Of a DNA stretch of 36,298 nucleotides, positions 21,945-32,886 are shown piece by piece. The first letter of the stretch is position 1, and every line of letters starts with the position of its first letter. The position numbers were made by a program, and so were the translations under genes. The stretch covers positions 1 through 36,298 of the forward strand of contig MZNV01000744.1 of assembly GCA_002081555.1 (NCBI GenBank). Direction: 5' to 3'. The DNA is from Protostelium mycophagum. Lineage: Eukaryota > Evosea > Variosea > Protosteliida > Protosteliaceae. The notes under the pieces are model-generated. The model searched no databases. It saw only the letters and a list, made by a program, of their open reading frames with translations, and had not been told where the DNA came from.

Positions 21945-24900
21945 ATGTTGATATGTGATGTAGACAATGGATTTTGATGTAGAATAGGGTGTTAAAGCGA
22001 CAGAGGCATATATAGATATCAACGAACAAAGACCTGAGAAGCTCGATCAAAAATCGAAGGGAACAACAAAGAAGAAATCAAAAAAAAACTCAGAGAGGGT
22101 CCTTAAGAAGTGATCCTCATTCATTCTAGATCATTATTCAATAACAACAGGAAAATAAAACGAGAACAGAAAATCAGAGAGGCAAAGGAGATCGCCAAAA
22201 CACTATTCAGTTCTGCTTCCGACACACCCTTTGTCCAAGCTGAGCAAGAGGTACATTTTTTATAATGATCAATCGGCATTATTTAGGAGGCAAAGCCGCA
22301 CATGTGATTATCAGATTTCGAAGTCATTGCCAACAATGATTTCATCATTCTGACAATCTTCAGGTTGAGCAGCCAGACCAAGCAGGTGAATTTTGATTGA
22401 TTGTATCAACGTGATGAGGTCGTGATCAGGACGCCACTGCAACTCTCATCTCTGATGACAAGTGTTTCAATCAATGCAGACAGTTTTTGCAGATCCGCTG
22501 CAACCTCATTTTTTGAATACCAACACTCCATGAGAACTCAGATATTAATTATATTTGCCAAATATACGGTTAAGCTCACTGTTGTGATAAACACGACAAA
22601 GCGGCGAAGACGTAGCTCAAAGATTGAAAGGCATCTCAGCATATACTCCACCGTTTATTTATGCATACTGCTTCGTCGTACAATAATGGCGTATTTACAA
22701 CGTTGTAGATAACGGGGGAGTATGGGTTGATGAGCAGTTCATCGATGGAGACGCGAATGACTTGGAACAACAACTCCGTCAGAAATTTCAAGGAAATAAC
22801 ATCGTCCCAACAGATTGGACCAAGAAGGCGGAGGCCGAGGTGGGTCATCAGAAAAATACCGGAAAAATCTCGTCTACAACGATGAAATTTCTGAGAAATT
22901 TCAGGATTCAGATGATGATGACTTGGTGAGGAATACCAAAACTTTTGAGAAAGCGACCGGAATACAACCAGGTATGATATCTCTTCTACATCTCTATGAT
23001 GTCATATGATGCCATTCGAAGATATCTCAATACTATGTCGTGACATGGTGGTGACATGATGATAGGAGTGTTGACCATACAGAAACTTCCCAACGCCAAC
23101 AAGTCATGGAGCGCCAGGAACGGAATACGTAAGATGAAATTTCATCCGATTTCACCACTGTTGATGGTCGCTGGAAACGACAGGCTCATCAGATTGTTCC
23201 AGGTAACAAAATATCCAATTAAATCCATCTACAACACTAAAAATCAATAAAATATTAAAAATAAATACAAATACACTGAAAACCCCAAATATAACAAAAG
23301 TGGAGAAAATAAAATAAAAATATAAATATAAAAAAAATATATATATATGAAAAAATAAAAATAAAATAGATTGACGGAGAGAATAACAATATGGTATACC
23401 AATTAGAGAGTCCATTACCAGTGCATTCCGCTGACTACTCATACGATGGTTCTCAGGTATCATTCGAGTTTTCTCCGAGATTTCACTTATTTTCCGCTGA
23501 CACCTGTCAGTTGTACTTTTGTGGTGGATTTCAGAACACGATCTATTCATATGATATCAGAACTGGTGTCATTTCTTCACACAATGATCCCATTGTAAAG
23601 AAGGTAAATTCAATTGTAGATGGACAGTTGTCACCGTGTGATGCTATTTTGATGCGGCTCTGCCGTAATATAATAAATTTTATTTTCATAACAATATTCT
23701 TTTTATTATAGTGGAGCTGGAAAATTCTTAGGCGGTTGTGCCGCAATACAAAAAATATTTGTTGTGGTGTGTATTTCAAATACACATTTGTTACCAGAAT
23801 GACATTATGCTATGCATTTAGCTATTTCGGTGCGGCTCTACCGCAATAAAACATATTTTGTCAAGTACACTTGTCTGCGTGATGCTGACGCACCTCTGCC
23901 GCAATCAATCTTACAATATTTTTGTTCTGATGGAGCTTTGACTGTTGTGCGCAAGCATATAATATCCTTCTTGTCGCATCTGATATCTTGACCCCAGTTC
24001 CCCACCCCCTTGACCCACCTCACCCCCTCCCCGACGGGTAAATACCTCGCTCTACAACGCAAAGACAGTCGTGATGTGTCACTCCTCTCGGAAAAAACGA
24101 AAAGGACGATTCAGAATCTGAGTGTAAACTCCGTATTAGCCGAAACTCCGGTCAGTTTCTCCGCAGACGGAAACTATATGGCCTGCGCATCACGTGAGTG
24201 AAATTTCCACGAAATTTCTGAGACATTTCATCACGTTATGAGACACGAGTACACGTTAGTTGACATGTTTGAAAAATGTATTTTTGCAAAGTTACATCGT
24301 ACATGTTTAGTGATATCATGACAGGAGCTGGTGAGATATTCAGATGGGATATGAGGATGTTGAGATGTCTCGATAAGACAAACGACAACCAGCAAGTCAC
24401 ATCCTCTGTTGCCCTTTCCACTACCGGAAAATTATTCGCCTCCGGGTAATTACACAAAAATCTAAATTTAGAAAAAAAAACTCTTTCCATTTTTCGAACT
24501 GGTCCGAAATTCAGAAAAAAAGGAAAAGTCCGGAAAATTAACTCGGAACATTTTCACAATTTGATTGACACATGTCAGTGCTGAGAACGGATTGGTGAAT
24601 GTCTATCAAAATAAAGAATACGGAAAAGGATTAGGCGCACCCATTAAGACATTGGATCACCTCACCTACCAGATCAGCGGTCTCAAATTCTCCCACGATG
24701 ACCAGGTTCGTTGTAGATCCATCCTCTTACAATTTTGGTGCCAAATGATGCGATGTTTTGCTTCAGTAGAAAATCAAATAAAATCTCCGAATCATTTTCA
24801 CCACGATTTTTAACAATTTTTATCAAACATAAATCATTTAATCTCCACAAAGCGAAATACTGATGGTTCCAGCTTCTTGCAGCGTACAGCAACAGGAGCC

Positions 24901-25079
24901 AGGACCAATTAAGACTTTTTCACACGTCTACAATGACCTCTTTCTCCAACTGGCCACATAAGGAGAGGCTCGGGGAAATCACCAGCGTGGAGTTCTCCGC
25001 AAACAGTGGTTACATCGCGATCGGAAACACTTCGGGAACGGCGCATTTATTCAGGCTGCCGAATTACGAGAGAGCATAA
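21945..25079 (+). CDS. UTP18: UTP18, WD40 subunit of the SSU processome
   Basis: U3 snoRNP-associated beta-propeller needed for 18S rRNA processing in the nucleolus. The N-terminal basic exon (SKGTTKKKSKKNSERVLKK, 22035-22113) joins in phase to KIKREQKIREAKEIAKTLF (22152). VWVDEQFIDGDANDLEQQL follows (22720), then DSDDDDLVRNTKTFEKATG (22905). The propeller reads RKMKFHPISPLLMVAGND (23135), LPVHSADYSYDGSQ, CGGFQNTIYSYDIRTGV (23520), LTHLTPSPTGKYLALQRKD (24010), GEIFRWDMRML (24330), LASG/SENGLVNVYQ (24450, 24575) and the family hallmark SFSNWPHKERLG then EFSANSGYIAIGN (24930-25030). The TAA is at 25077-25079. The start is weak: ATG 21945 needs a 43-nt intron, and no ATG lies in the basic exon. 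Several introns are long (about 390 nt) and repeat-bearing. Confidence 0.9.
23228..23372. repeat. A-rich simple sequence in UTP18 intron
   Basis: An intron made of AAAATAAA, AATATAAA and ATATATAT units between the FHPISPL exon and the LPVHSADYSYD exon. It has no coding potential. Confidence 0.6.
23646..23905 (+). repeat. Cluster of four GC mini-hairpin repeats
   Basis: Four copies of a short inverted repeat lie in one UTP18 intron: GCGGCTCTGCCGT near 23654, GCGGTTGTGCCGC near 23733, GCGGCTCTACCGC near 23832 and CGCACCTCTGCCGC near 23890. Each is followed by AATAN-rich sequence. Stems of 4-5 bp close over a 3-5 nt loop, and the spacing is about 57-96 nt. A fifth copy lies in a CARMIL intron (28145). 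This points to a dispersed element. Confidence 0.75.
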
Positions 25080-25840
25080 AAATGTCGACAATGTGTACAT
25101 TAGTTGTCTCGTGTGTCGACAAAAGTCGTTGTCGACATCATGTACATTCTTTTTCTCCAATGATGTTGACGATGTGTACACTCGTCCCATTCGTCAACAC
25201 AATTGTTTGTCGACGGGGTCACAGTCCCAAAACCATAATAAATGTTTCCAAAACATCACAAATAACGTCTGAAATTTTGACGAGGAAAATAACCTGAACG
25301 AAATAGTTGGGACCTTTTATAGTGAAAGTGTGCCCAAGGGGACGAGTTCTTCCGAACCTTGGGCTTGCCTTGATATTTTGTTTTGGTCAGAATATTTAAG
25401 CCTGCTTCATAGTACATAGTGTCACATCCAAGCGTGCCTGTGTCTCCCAGCTGGGTTACATCTATAATCAAGTAAAATGAACACCACGATGGATGAGATC
25501 AAGACACCTTCTGCTGCTCTTATTGATGAGCAGACGTAAACTAAATTGCATGAGACATTTGTGGCTGTTAGAGAAGACAAAATGAGGCAGGCAGACACCT
25601 TCTCACAGGAATGCTGGTAATGAATTTAACACACCATATGGATGCTGATTCCATATGAGAAATGCACCTGTCATTACCAGCATGGGTCTTCTCTGCAGTC
25701 ATGTAACAACATTCTCACTATCTCGATATGTACTGTATTACGAATAGCCTGTGTAATGTGTTTTTCAGTATTAACATATAAATTCAACTTAACGATGTAT
25801 ATTATATTATTACAGCTCCATTTGGGTGTTTAGTTTACAA
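25080..25840. other. Convergent intergenic region, 760 bp
   Basis: It lies between the UTP18 and CARMIL stops. It contains degenerate repeats of GTCGACAATGTGTACA (25083-25210) and a 13-bp inverted repeat (25611-25683, listed separately). A minus-strand open stretch at 25471-25256 lacks an ATG, and a 20-codon ORF sits at about 25478. I see no supportable gene. The overall look is that of a small remnant of repeat DNA between two 3' ends. Confidence 0.4.
25611..25683. repeat. Inverted repeat, 13-bp perfect arms
   Basis: ATGCTGGTAATGA at 25611-25623 is matched by TCATTACCAGCAT at 25671-25683. A nested pair, CATATGG (25635-25641) and CCATATG (25651-25657), sits inside. The whole could fold into a two-stage hairpin of 73 nt. 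No gene is present inside. Confidence 0.85.
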
Positions 25841-28800
25841 TTATGCGGTCAGTTCCTCATAATAAGGCGGATCTTCTGCAAAGAATAAAAATGTGTGAAT
25901 GGTTATCAAAGTATGTACCTGCGGAAAGATGGGACACTGTAGCGCGAGGACTTGACATGGGCGAGATCGGGTACGAAGAACTTGGAGATGAGGGGCTGAG
26001 CACCAACTTGTGCATCTTCTCTGGGTTCAGAGTGTCTATCATCTATGAAGGTTTAGCACCCAAGTGGTCTCGAGGCACTCGCAAACACAATGATATACTC
26101 AAAGAACAACATCGCAAACAGTTGGTGCGACAAAAACCAACCAGATTATCTGATTTAAAAGTTGCAAAAAGCTGACTCACCTGAGACTCGTTGGTGAAAG
26201 AGAAGAAAGGCGATTCGTACCACCCTTGTGTATTCGCGTTGGCATCGACCATCTCTTTTATTCTGTCTAAAAGGCCCCTGCCTCTTTCTGCCTCTCTTCC
26301 CTGCTCATATTTACATTGTTGTAGATGGATAAACTTCACCTTTGTTAAATGCTCGTAATCATAAGATGGCATTGGGAGTAGAGAAAGCGTCTTGTTGAAA
26401 GACAAAACATTCAACATACTGGTCCATCCTAGGGGCCCAATGGAGTTACGATCCCAGCGTAACGCCTGTCGAATGTCATTGTAACATGGTTCAGATGAGT
26501 CACCTTTAAGTTGGTGTTGGTGCGCAACGCTTCGGCGATGGACATGGCAGCCTGATCTCCCATTTTATTTCCGGTCAAAACAATCTCTTGAATCTGTTGT
26601 TTATAAATTAATGAATTTTTTTGTATTAATGAATTATTTTTCAGACGTGTGCATCTCAATCTTGGCACAGTACCATCTGGTCTGTGATTCTAGACAAATG
26701 ACCACAAAATATGTTATGCGGCATAAATATGACATACCCTCGGGTTACTTGCGATAGCAGACGCCAATATTTGTGTTTCTTTTCCAAGTGCCAGCCTTCC
26801 ACCATCTCCAGCCAAAGCAATATATTTTACTGCAGAACATGAGATGGTTCCTCAACGAGTTGACCCGATTTTTCGTCGTTGAAAAAATTTGTATTTATCA
26901 ACATTGGTTGCAGACTAATACAGGTTTTATATGTTCTATTATAAATACAAAACATTTTCTTCCAGTAACATAAATATTTCGCAAAGATGCGTAAACAGAT
27001 TAAAACTCACGTGATGCGTGATTCTTCAAAAGATCTCCGATGGCTTGCGCCAGAAGTTGCATCTTGCTGGCATTTCCCTGCGGGAAATTCCACGAGATGT
27101 CGAGTGCCTCCAGGGTCTTGTTCTGGCCAAACTGTTCAAGTAATTTGATCATGCATTTCTTGGAGAAGTTGTTACTCTGAACCTGCAGCCTGTCCTTTTC
27201 AGTATTATATTTCACATCGATTTATTTTGCAATTATAGTCATAAAAGAATGCTCAAAAAGTAAAATGGACTTTCAGCAAAGTCATTTTGTGGATTAAAAG
27301 TATTTTTTATATATATTTAAAACGTGATAATATAATTTCACCTGATTATGTTGGTATTGTGGATTATATTTTGCCCCATCATGCCGTTGAATTCGGTACC
27401 AATTGCATTGAACGATATGTTTAAATCTATATCGACTAGCCTTGGATTTGTGTTGAGGGCTTGTACAATCATCGCGGCACAGTTTCCATTCATTTTACAA
27501 TGAGACAAGTTCAAGACTCTGAGACCGTGAGAGATCTATATTTAGCTGTGATTATTTCTTCTGACTCTGATATTCAAAAAATAAATATACCGAGATCTCA
27601 ACACTCACTTGAGGTGTCCAGCCTGTTCAACATATTTGGTGAAAGCGTATATACCGGCGTCATCCGCAGTTGTGCCTGAAAAGTCCACACTTTGAAGGGG
27701 TGGTGGCTGCGGACTACTGCAGAGGGCTCTACAGACCTGCCAGAAACTCAAAAAAGTCGATCGAAAATGTCGACAGAATGTCGACCGATTCCCGCCATAA
27801 ATGAAATTTGAAATTTGAATTACCTGACCGACGTCCACCTTGGTATTGGCGAGCATCAAATGTTCCAAACGCAATGCGGATCCCATCTTTGAAAACCACA
27901 AGGCGAGCTCAGTAGATCCTTCAGAATTCAGAAATAAAGTGGGGTCGTGATGACGTCATACCTGGGTCTCCGAGCATGTTATTCGAGAAATCCAAATGTG
28001 TCAGAAACTTCGATACCTCACGGCCGGAGCCAATACCTTACATGAATGAGACAAAACCCACACAAAAACGTATTATAAAATTACAAATGCGTCAATATTG
28101 TATTCAAGTGAATTGCGAAAAGAATGCGCAAGCATAAAGACGTCTAAGCGGCTTTGCCGCAATAGAATGTGAAAATCGATACAAGTGTTTCGCGGTTCCC
28201 AAGACTAAAATCGTTGGTATCTTGTGTGGAAATCTGGTGGTTCTACGATCTTATACATCGTTGTAGATACAGTTGTAGACTTACTGCATATGAATGATGC
28301 GGTAGATTTACTTGACATTCCACAGTCTGACAGATCTAAAGAGTACAGGGAACTTCCCATATGTTGTAGTCCCTCAGCAATCGACTTACTCGCTGTAATT
28401 CTCCGTGAATTTTCCTATACAGATGGAGATTTCCGCGAAATTTCACCTTTCACACTCAATTTGTTGTGGCTGAATGATATATCTTCTAAGATGTGGTTGC
28501 TGTTGGCCTGAAGGGCCATACCAATAGGTAGAAATGCGTCTGCGCCAGCTCCGAGGTCAAACAGCTCCACTTTCTTGATGTAAACACTGTACGTCAATAT
28601 ATTCGCGACAGATGAGATGATCTGCGATGCGTCATCATGACAGATGTCACGAATCTTGGACCAACTTTACCTCTTCGCGTTTGACGTTGACGGACTTGAG
28701 TGATTGAAAGAAAGGGTTGCTGCGAAGTGCAAACCCCAATAGACGTAGATTCGTATTAGATTCTGTGTCTACTCCGTTGATCTCCGAAAAAACCATCTCG

Positions 28801-29707
28801 GTGTTTCCTGTCATATAGTTGAGGTCTAAAACCACCAAAAATACGAAGAGAACAGCAAAAGGCATTCATCGCGGATTTGCAAATAAAAATGGTTACGAAA
28901 AACAAACATCGGGTTGCTTTGAAGTATTAAAGCATCCGCGATGTTTCACCTTTAGATGCGCTGTCGTTGATGTACTGTATGATGTTCTGTTGCGGATGTT
29001 GCCCAAAATAACCACACCACGCTTGATAAGTCTCCATCAACCCTTGGGTGGGTCCAAAATCTGTCAAAAGTGTCAAGACATGTCAAAAAAAGATCAAATG
29101 TCACCGTAGTTCAGAACGGCGGGAATCCTGTCGACGCGTCAGAGATCGTGTACATCGCTTTTGCCAGACAAACCTGTCAGGGGGAGTGATTTTAAAGTTG
29201 ATGCTGATCTTTGGAACAAATCCATTGCTGATTTTGTGATACTCCTCCATGATATGTTGAATCAATGTATCAATAGAGTTCTCCACAACATCAAGATCGA
29301 AATTTTGAAATTTGATAAACAGCTACAATATATCAGAACTGCAGCGACATAAAGAGTCTCTACTTTGGTTGGTTCCGAGCTGATGACTTCCAAAATGTCG
29401 AAGAAATGGCCTTCTCTCATGATCTGATGTTGTTTTAGAGGATCACATTCGGATGACTCACACTTAAGCTTCCGACGATGCTCTTCTTGATGGAATATAT
29501 CCTGTGATTACTTCCCAATATGACCAAGCGATCTTGGCACTTGGTTCTTTTTCTCTTTGAAACCCACTTCATATACAAGATTTTGGATCCTCTTAGCACC
29601 TCTTGCTCCACATATGCTGATAAGACAATCAGCTTCCATCAATGTATCGACATATTCAGACAGTCACCTTGCTCGGTTGGCTTAGCATCTTGCCCTTGTT
29701 TGGACAT
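25841..29707 (-). CDS. CARMIL: CARMIL-type leucine-rich-repeat actin regulator
   Basis: CARMIL proteins control capping protein and Arp2/3-driven actin assembly at the cell edge. The ATG at 29707 (MSKQGQDAKPTEQ) splices in phase to a PH-like exon, SKILYMKWVSKRKRTKCQDR then LVILGSNHRIYSIKK (29600-29470). A linker follows (GHFFDILEVISSEPTKVETL, 29430; IDTLIQHIMEEYHK, 29280). Many LRR exons come next, among them LEHLMLANTKVDVGQ (27870), LQSVDFSGTTADDAGIYAF (27690), LEALDISWNFPQGNASKMQL (27110) and IQEIVLTGNKMGDQAAMSIA (26580). The family signature NKTLSLLPMPSYDYEHLTK is at about 26390. A short Ser/Pro tail (SPSSPSSSYPISPMSSP) and YYEELTA-stop (25843-25841) end it. I see no LTRGRPK-like capping-protein-interaction motif. 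Internal junctions between 27000 and 29300 are approximate. Confidence 0.85.
28115..28170. repeat. Fifth copy of the GC mini-hairpin element
   Basis: A CARMIL intron carries GCGGCTTTGCCGCAAT near 28148, preceded at about 28119 by TGCGCAAGCATA. The same TGCGCAAGCATA word lies near 23949 beside the four copies in UTP18, so the two loci share at least two blocks of one repeat family. Confidence 0.7.
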
Positions 29708-30100
29708 CGTGGAGTGTGAAAAGTGTATAACAGATTCCGGCGGGGATTTTTTGGTTGCTGTGCTGACAAGACAACCGACAACATCCCCGCAGTTACACCA
29801 CTTCAAACAGTGCTTTCAACCAGTAAGACAGATTGGCGTGGTCTTTCATCAAAAGAAGATCTCAGATAACAGCTCTGTACTGATCTAGTGCAAAAAACTT
29901 GAATGTGGGATATTTGCTTTATCACAGGGAGAAGCAAGGGCATGGATGCGTAAAGATATATATTTCTTGTTCCACTGTGGAAAGGACATTATGATATAAA
30001 ATATGTTGTTCTCATCATCGACACCGATGATGCTCTGTTCGCTGCAGCCGCATTCGCCGAAAGCTGGGTGACAATCGGACAAACACAACCACACAGCAAG
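29708..30100. promoter_or_regulatory. Divergent region between CARMIL and the D123 gene
   Basis: 393 bp between two start codons facing away from each other. Short open frames occur on both strands, but none has an ATG-led model that splices. It is likely the shared promoter plus both 5' UTRs. This rests on arrangement only. Confidence 0.4.
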
Positions 30101-32643
30101 ATGTCCACATCGACGCATGATCTTCTCACGATCAGTTCTGAACATAAGCTCAGATCTGAAAATCTTCCATTTGATATAGACGTCTGGTACCCCTCTTTAC
30201 AATCTGTCACTTATAGGACTACATTTCATCCCCTCACCCGAGCTGAAGCACGTGCCATTATCGCCTATCAAAACACTGTCTATCGAGGTCGAAAGGATCT
30301 CGACACAGACCGTGAGTTCTTGATCTATGATCCTTCTGGGGTATTATTGACCACATGAACAGATGTGAAGATCTTGAGAGATTTAGAGACACGTTTAGAC
30401 ACTACATTACGAAATGAATTTCCGAGAGGCGCGTTCATGAGGCTCTGCGGCAGGAGTCCAAAAGATGGAGATCCTGCGGATCGACAGAGATTAAGAGACA
30501 ACTATGCGAGAGAGCTGGAACAATTGCTGAATGAGGGTGCCAAATCGGATGCAAACACCAAAATGAGAGCCATCTCGAGGGTAAAATTCAGAATGATATT
30601 GCACAGCGGTTTCAAATTCACAGTAGCAATACGTTAAGTCCATAGCAACAGCTTAATTTTTGCATTAACTAATGTTCTTACCGCAAGTTGGAATTTGAGT
30701 CCACTGCGCAATAAGCACAAAAAATCCATCTGTGAAGATTTTTTCTTCCCACATAAATTCTCGTTAATTAACGTGTTTATTACCGTGAAATGGGACCAAC
30801 ACCCCGATATCTATTTTTAGAATTTAATGAGCTGCAGGTGAATTGGCTGAGTGTAGAGTCAGGGAGGGATGCAATGAATCTATTATTAACATCAGAACGA
30901 GTTTTCACCGACTTACACGATTGGATAAAATGGGGTGAACCCGAACAAGTCGTATTCCGGTGAGAATTTACGTAATGATTGCACATCTACAACTGCGTAA
31001 TTTTCAAAAAAATATATTGAGAAAAGTTTTTTTGTTGTTAAAAGATTTGGGCTGAGATTAAGCTGAAATTTCGTAGAGAATTCGATTCCAAGTTACGTAT
31101 GGAGTATGAATTTCGCGCATTCATCTACAACGACGAGATCAGAGTTTTAAGCCAATACGACCACTACACAATTCACGAGCATCTACAACAACAGAAAGAA
31201 AAGATCGAGAAAGCGATCAGAAAAATCTGGGAAATTTCACACCCCTTAGTGGGGTGTCATCATTACGTCATGGACTTCTGTTATTACCCAGAGGTAAAAT
31301 ATTTTATTATTTTACAAAGATATTTTACTTCTATTTAATTCTATTTAAATGTAAAAAAATGACATTTTTCGAATAGAGATGAAATTTCCGTGAATCTTCA
31401 CTAACAAACTCAGTATGACGTGGCAGTTGTCATAGAGATATCACCCTTCAGAAATTGTACTGGCGCAGCTTGCTTCAGGTGGAGTGATGACGTTAAACAG
31501 ATGAAGGAAGGCCCCTTTGAGTTCAGGCTCAACAAAAAGAGTCACAATTATTTGGACCAGTTGGTACGTAATCTTCTCGTCTGTACGTGAGCGAAATTTC
31601 AACGAAATTTCAGGTGGAAAGCAACTGGGAGGACCGGTGGAGGGATAACGGAATTAATTATAAAGATATTTACGAAAAAGCAATAAGTCCGGCTCGCTAC
31701 AACGCGCCAGATTGGATGCCCCCGGTTACCCACCCCCTCCTCTGGTCTTTCAATTACGTGTCAGAATATTTCAGGAACTTTCTGAAGAGGCGGAATATAT
31801 TATTTTTCTACGGGACTTTGAAAAAAGATTTCCATTGGAATCATAAATTTCTGAGGTATGTCATTATGATATCATTCCATCTGTCATGTACATGTCTACA
31901 TTTCCCCCGCATTTGATTTTATGAACAAAATTTCACGCATTTTTGGGGGAATTTTATTTATGCAGCAATGAAGTTGCGCACAGACAACTCCTGGATTTAA
32001 GATATAGCTCCATCATATTCTGACATCTCGGTCATCATGACCCCTTGACATAATATTAAATGACATCATGACAGTCGTTGTACATTCCTGGGAGCTGGGA
32101 AGACGTTACTACCCTATGAATTAGTGCTCGGAGACTCCGGAGTTCCGTACTTACTAAATATCAACCAAAAAGACGGACACAAAGTGAAAGGAGAGGTTTG
32201 GGGGGTAAGATATCACATACGACAATATCCATAGAAATCCAAAGTGTCACAGTATGACATGATATGATCATGACATGATCATGACATGATCATGACATGA
32301 GTAGGTTGATGACGAATCACTGGAAAATCTGGACGAATACGAAGGTGTAGGAAAAGGGTATTACAACAGAATGAATATTATAATAGAGATGCTCAGCGAT
32401 GGTGAGATCGTCAACGCACAGGTGAATTTTCACGGATATTTCCAACACCGATATTCCGTCTGTACAGATGATGACGTCATCTGACAGGTGTATACCAGGG
32501 GAGAGGGACAGAGCATCACGAGCAGAGGTTTCATCGAGGAATACACCTTGGATATGCACAGAAAGATGTACAAGGCTATTGAGCACATTTCCGTAAAGCA
32601 GAACGTTTACATCAGAGAAGGTGATCACAGCCGGATCTCCTGA
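30101..32643 (+). CDS. D123/CDC123 ATP-grasp fused to GGACT-like domain
   Basis: The N-terminal half is a D123/CDC123-family protein, whose members help assemble eIF2. The start is ATG 30101 (MSTSTHDLLTISSEHKL). Landmarks are FHPLTRAEARAIIAYQ, FPRGAFMRLCGRSPKD (30420), SGRDAMNLLLTSERVFTDL (30865), YEFRAFIYNDEIRVLSQYDH (31105), YVMDFCY (31265) and AVVIEISPFRNCTGAACFRW (31430). These cover ATP-grasp-like RAF, MDF and E-I-S/N-P-F positions. The C-terminal half is a gamma-glutamylamine cyclotransferase/AIG2-like fold: ILFFYGTLKKDF (31796), LPYELVLGDSGVPYLL (32115), VKGEVWGVDDESLENLDEYE (32185-32345; the last E is the likely catalytic Glu) and GYYNRMNIIIEML. The TGA is at 32641-32643. Splice phases link both halves through the exon carrying NILFFYGTL, so a fusion is the simplest reading. 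Confidence 0.85.
32255..32302. repeat. Tandem ATGATCATGACATG-type repeat in intron
   Basis: Three to four head-to-tail units of GATCATGACAT lie inside an intron of the D123-GGACT gene, just before the exon starting DDESLENL. The repeat is rich in the palindromes TGATCA and CATG. Confidence 0.8.
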
Positions 32644-32886
32644 AAATCAAATAGATCTCTTGCTTTATTGACGATTTTTGTTAATTATCACCATGTTTTG
32701 TGTTGGAAGATATTGTCCTTGAAGATTGCAGATGGCTGATCCGCCACAACGAGCGTTGCTTATTTCTTTACAAAAGGACACTGTCTATTTTATAATGGCA
32801 GGACCTTACCACAGTCTGGCAGATCAGCGTTGTAGTTGAAGATCCCATTTCTCCGTGCCTATTTTATCACGCAAAGCAACAGAAAC
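32644..32886. other. Spacer between the D123 gene and the GST
   Basis: 243 bp in tandem orientation. It should hold the 3' end of the upstream gene and the GST promoter. I see no gene and no clear motif apart from a T-rich stretch near 32660-32690. Confidence 0.35.

Noticed and set aside
21793-22050. Minus-strand open frame with LLGGGCIDEEAHRVF, which recalls the macro-domain LLGGGGVDGAIH loop
   Set aside because: Only one short motif matches, no flanking macro-domain strands are found, no start or splice link is visible, and it overlaps the UTP18/DPCD divergent region.
22401-22712. 103-codon plus-strand ORF between UTP18 exons
   Set aside because: It sits in an intron whose neighbours join in phase (VEQPDQA to DNGGVWVDEQF). 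The composition is not protein-like, and no family fits.
25843-26175. Plus-strand 110-codon ORF starting at ATG 25843
   Set aside because: It lies antisense to the last CARMIL exons, whose splice sites and Ser/Pro tail explain the sequence. The open frame is the complement of Ser/Pro-rich coding DNA.
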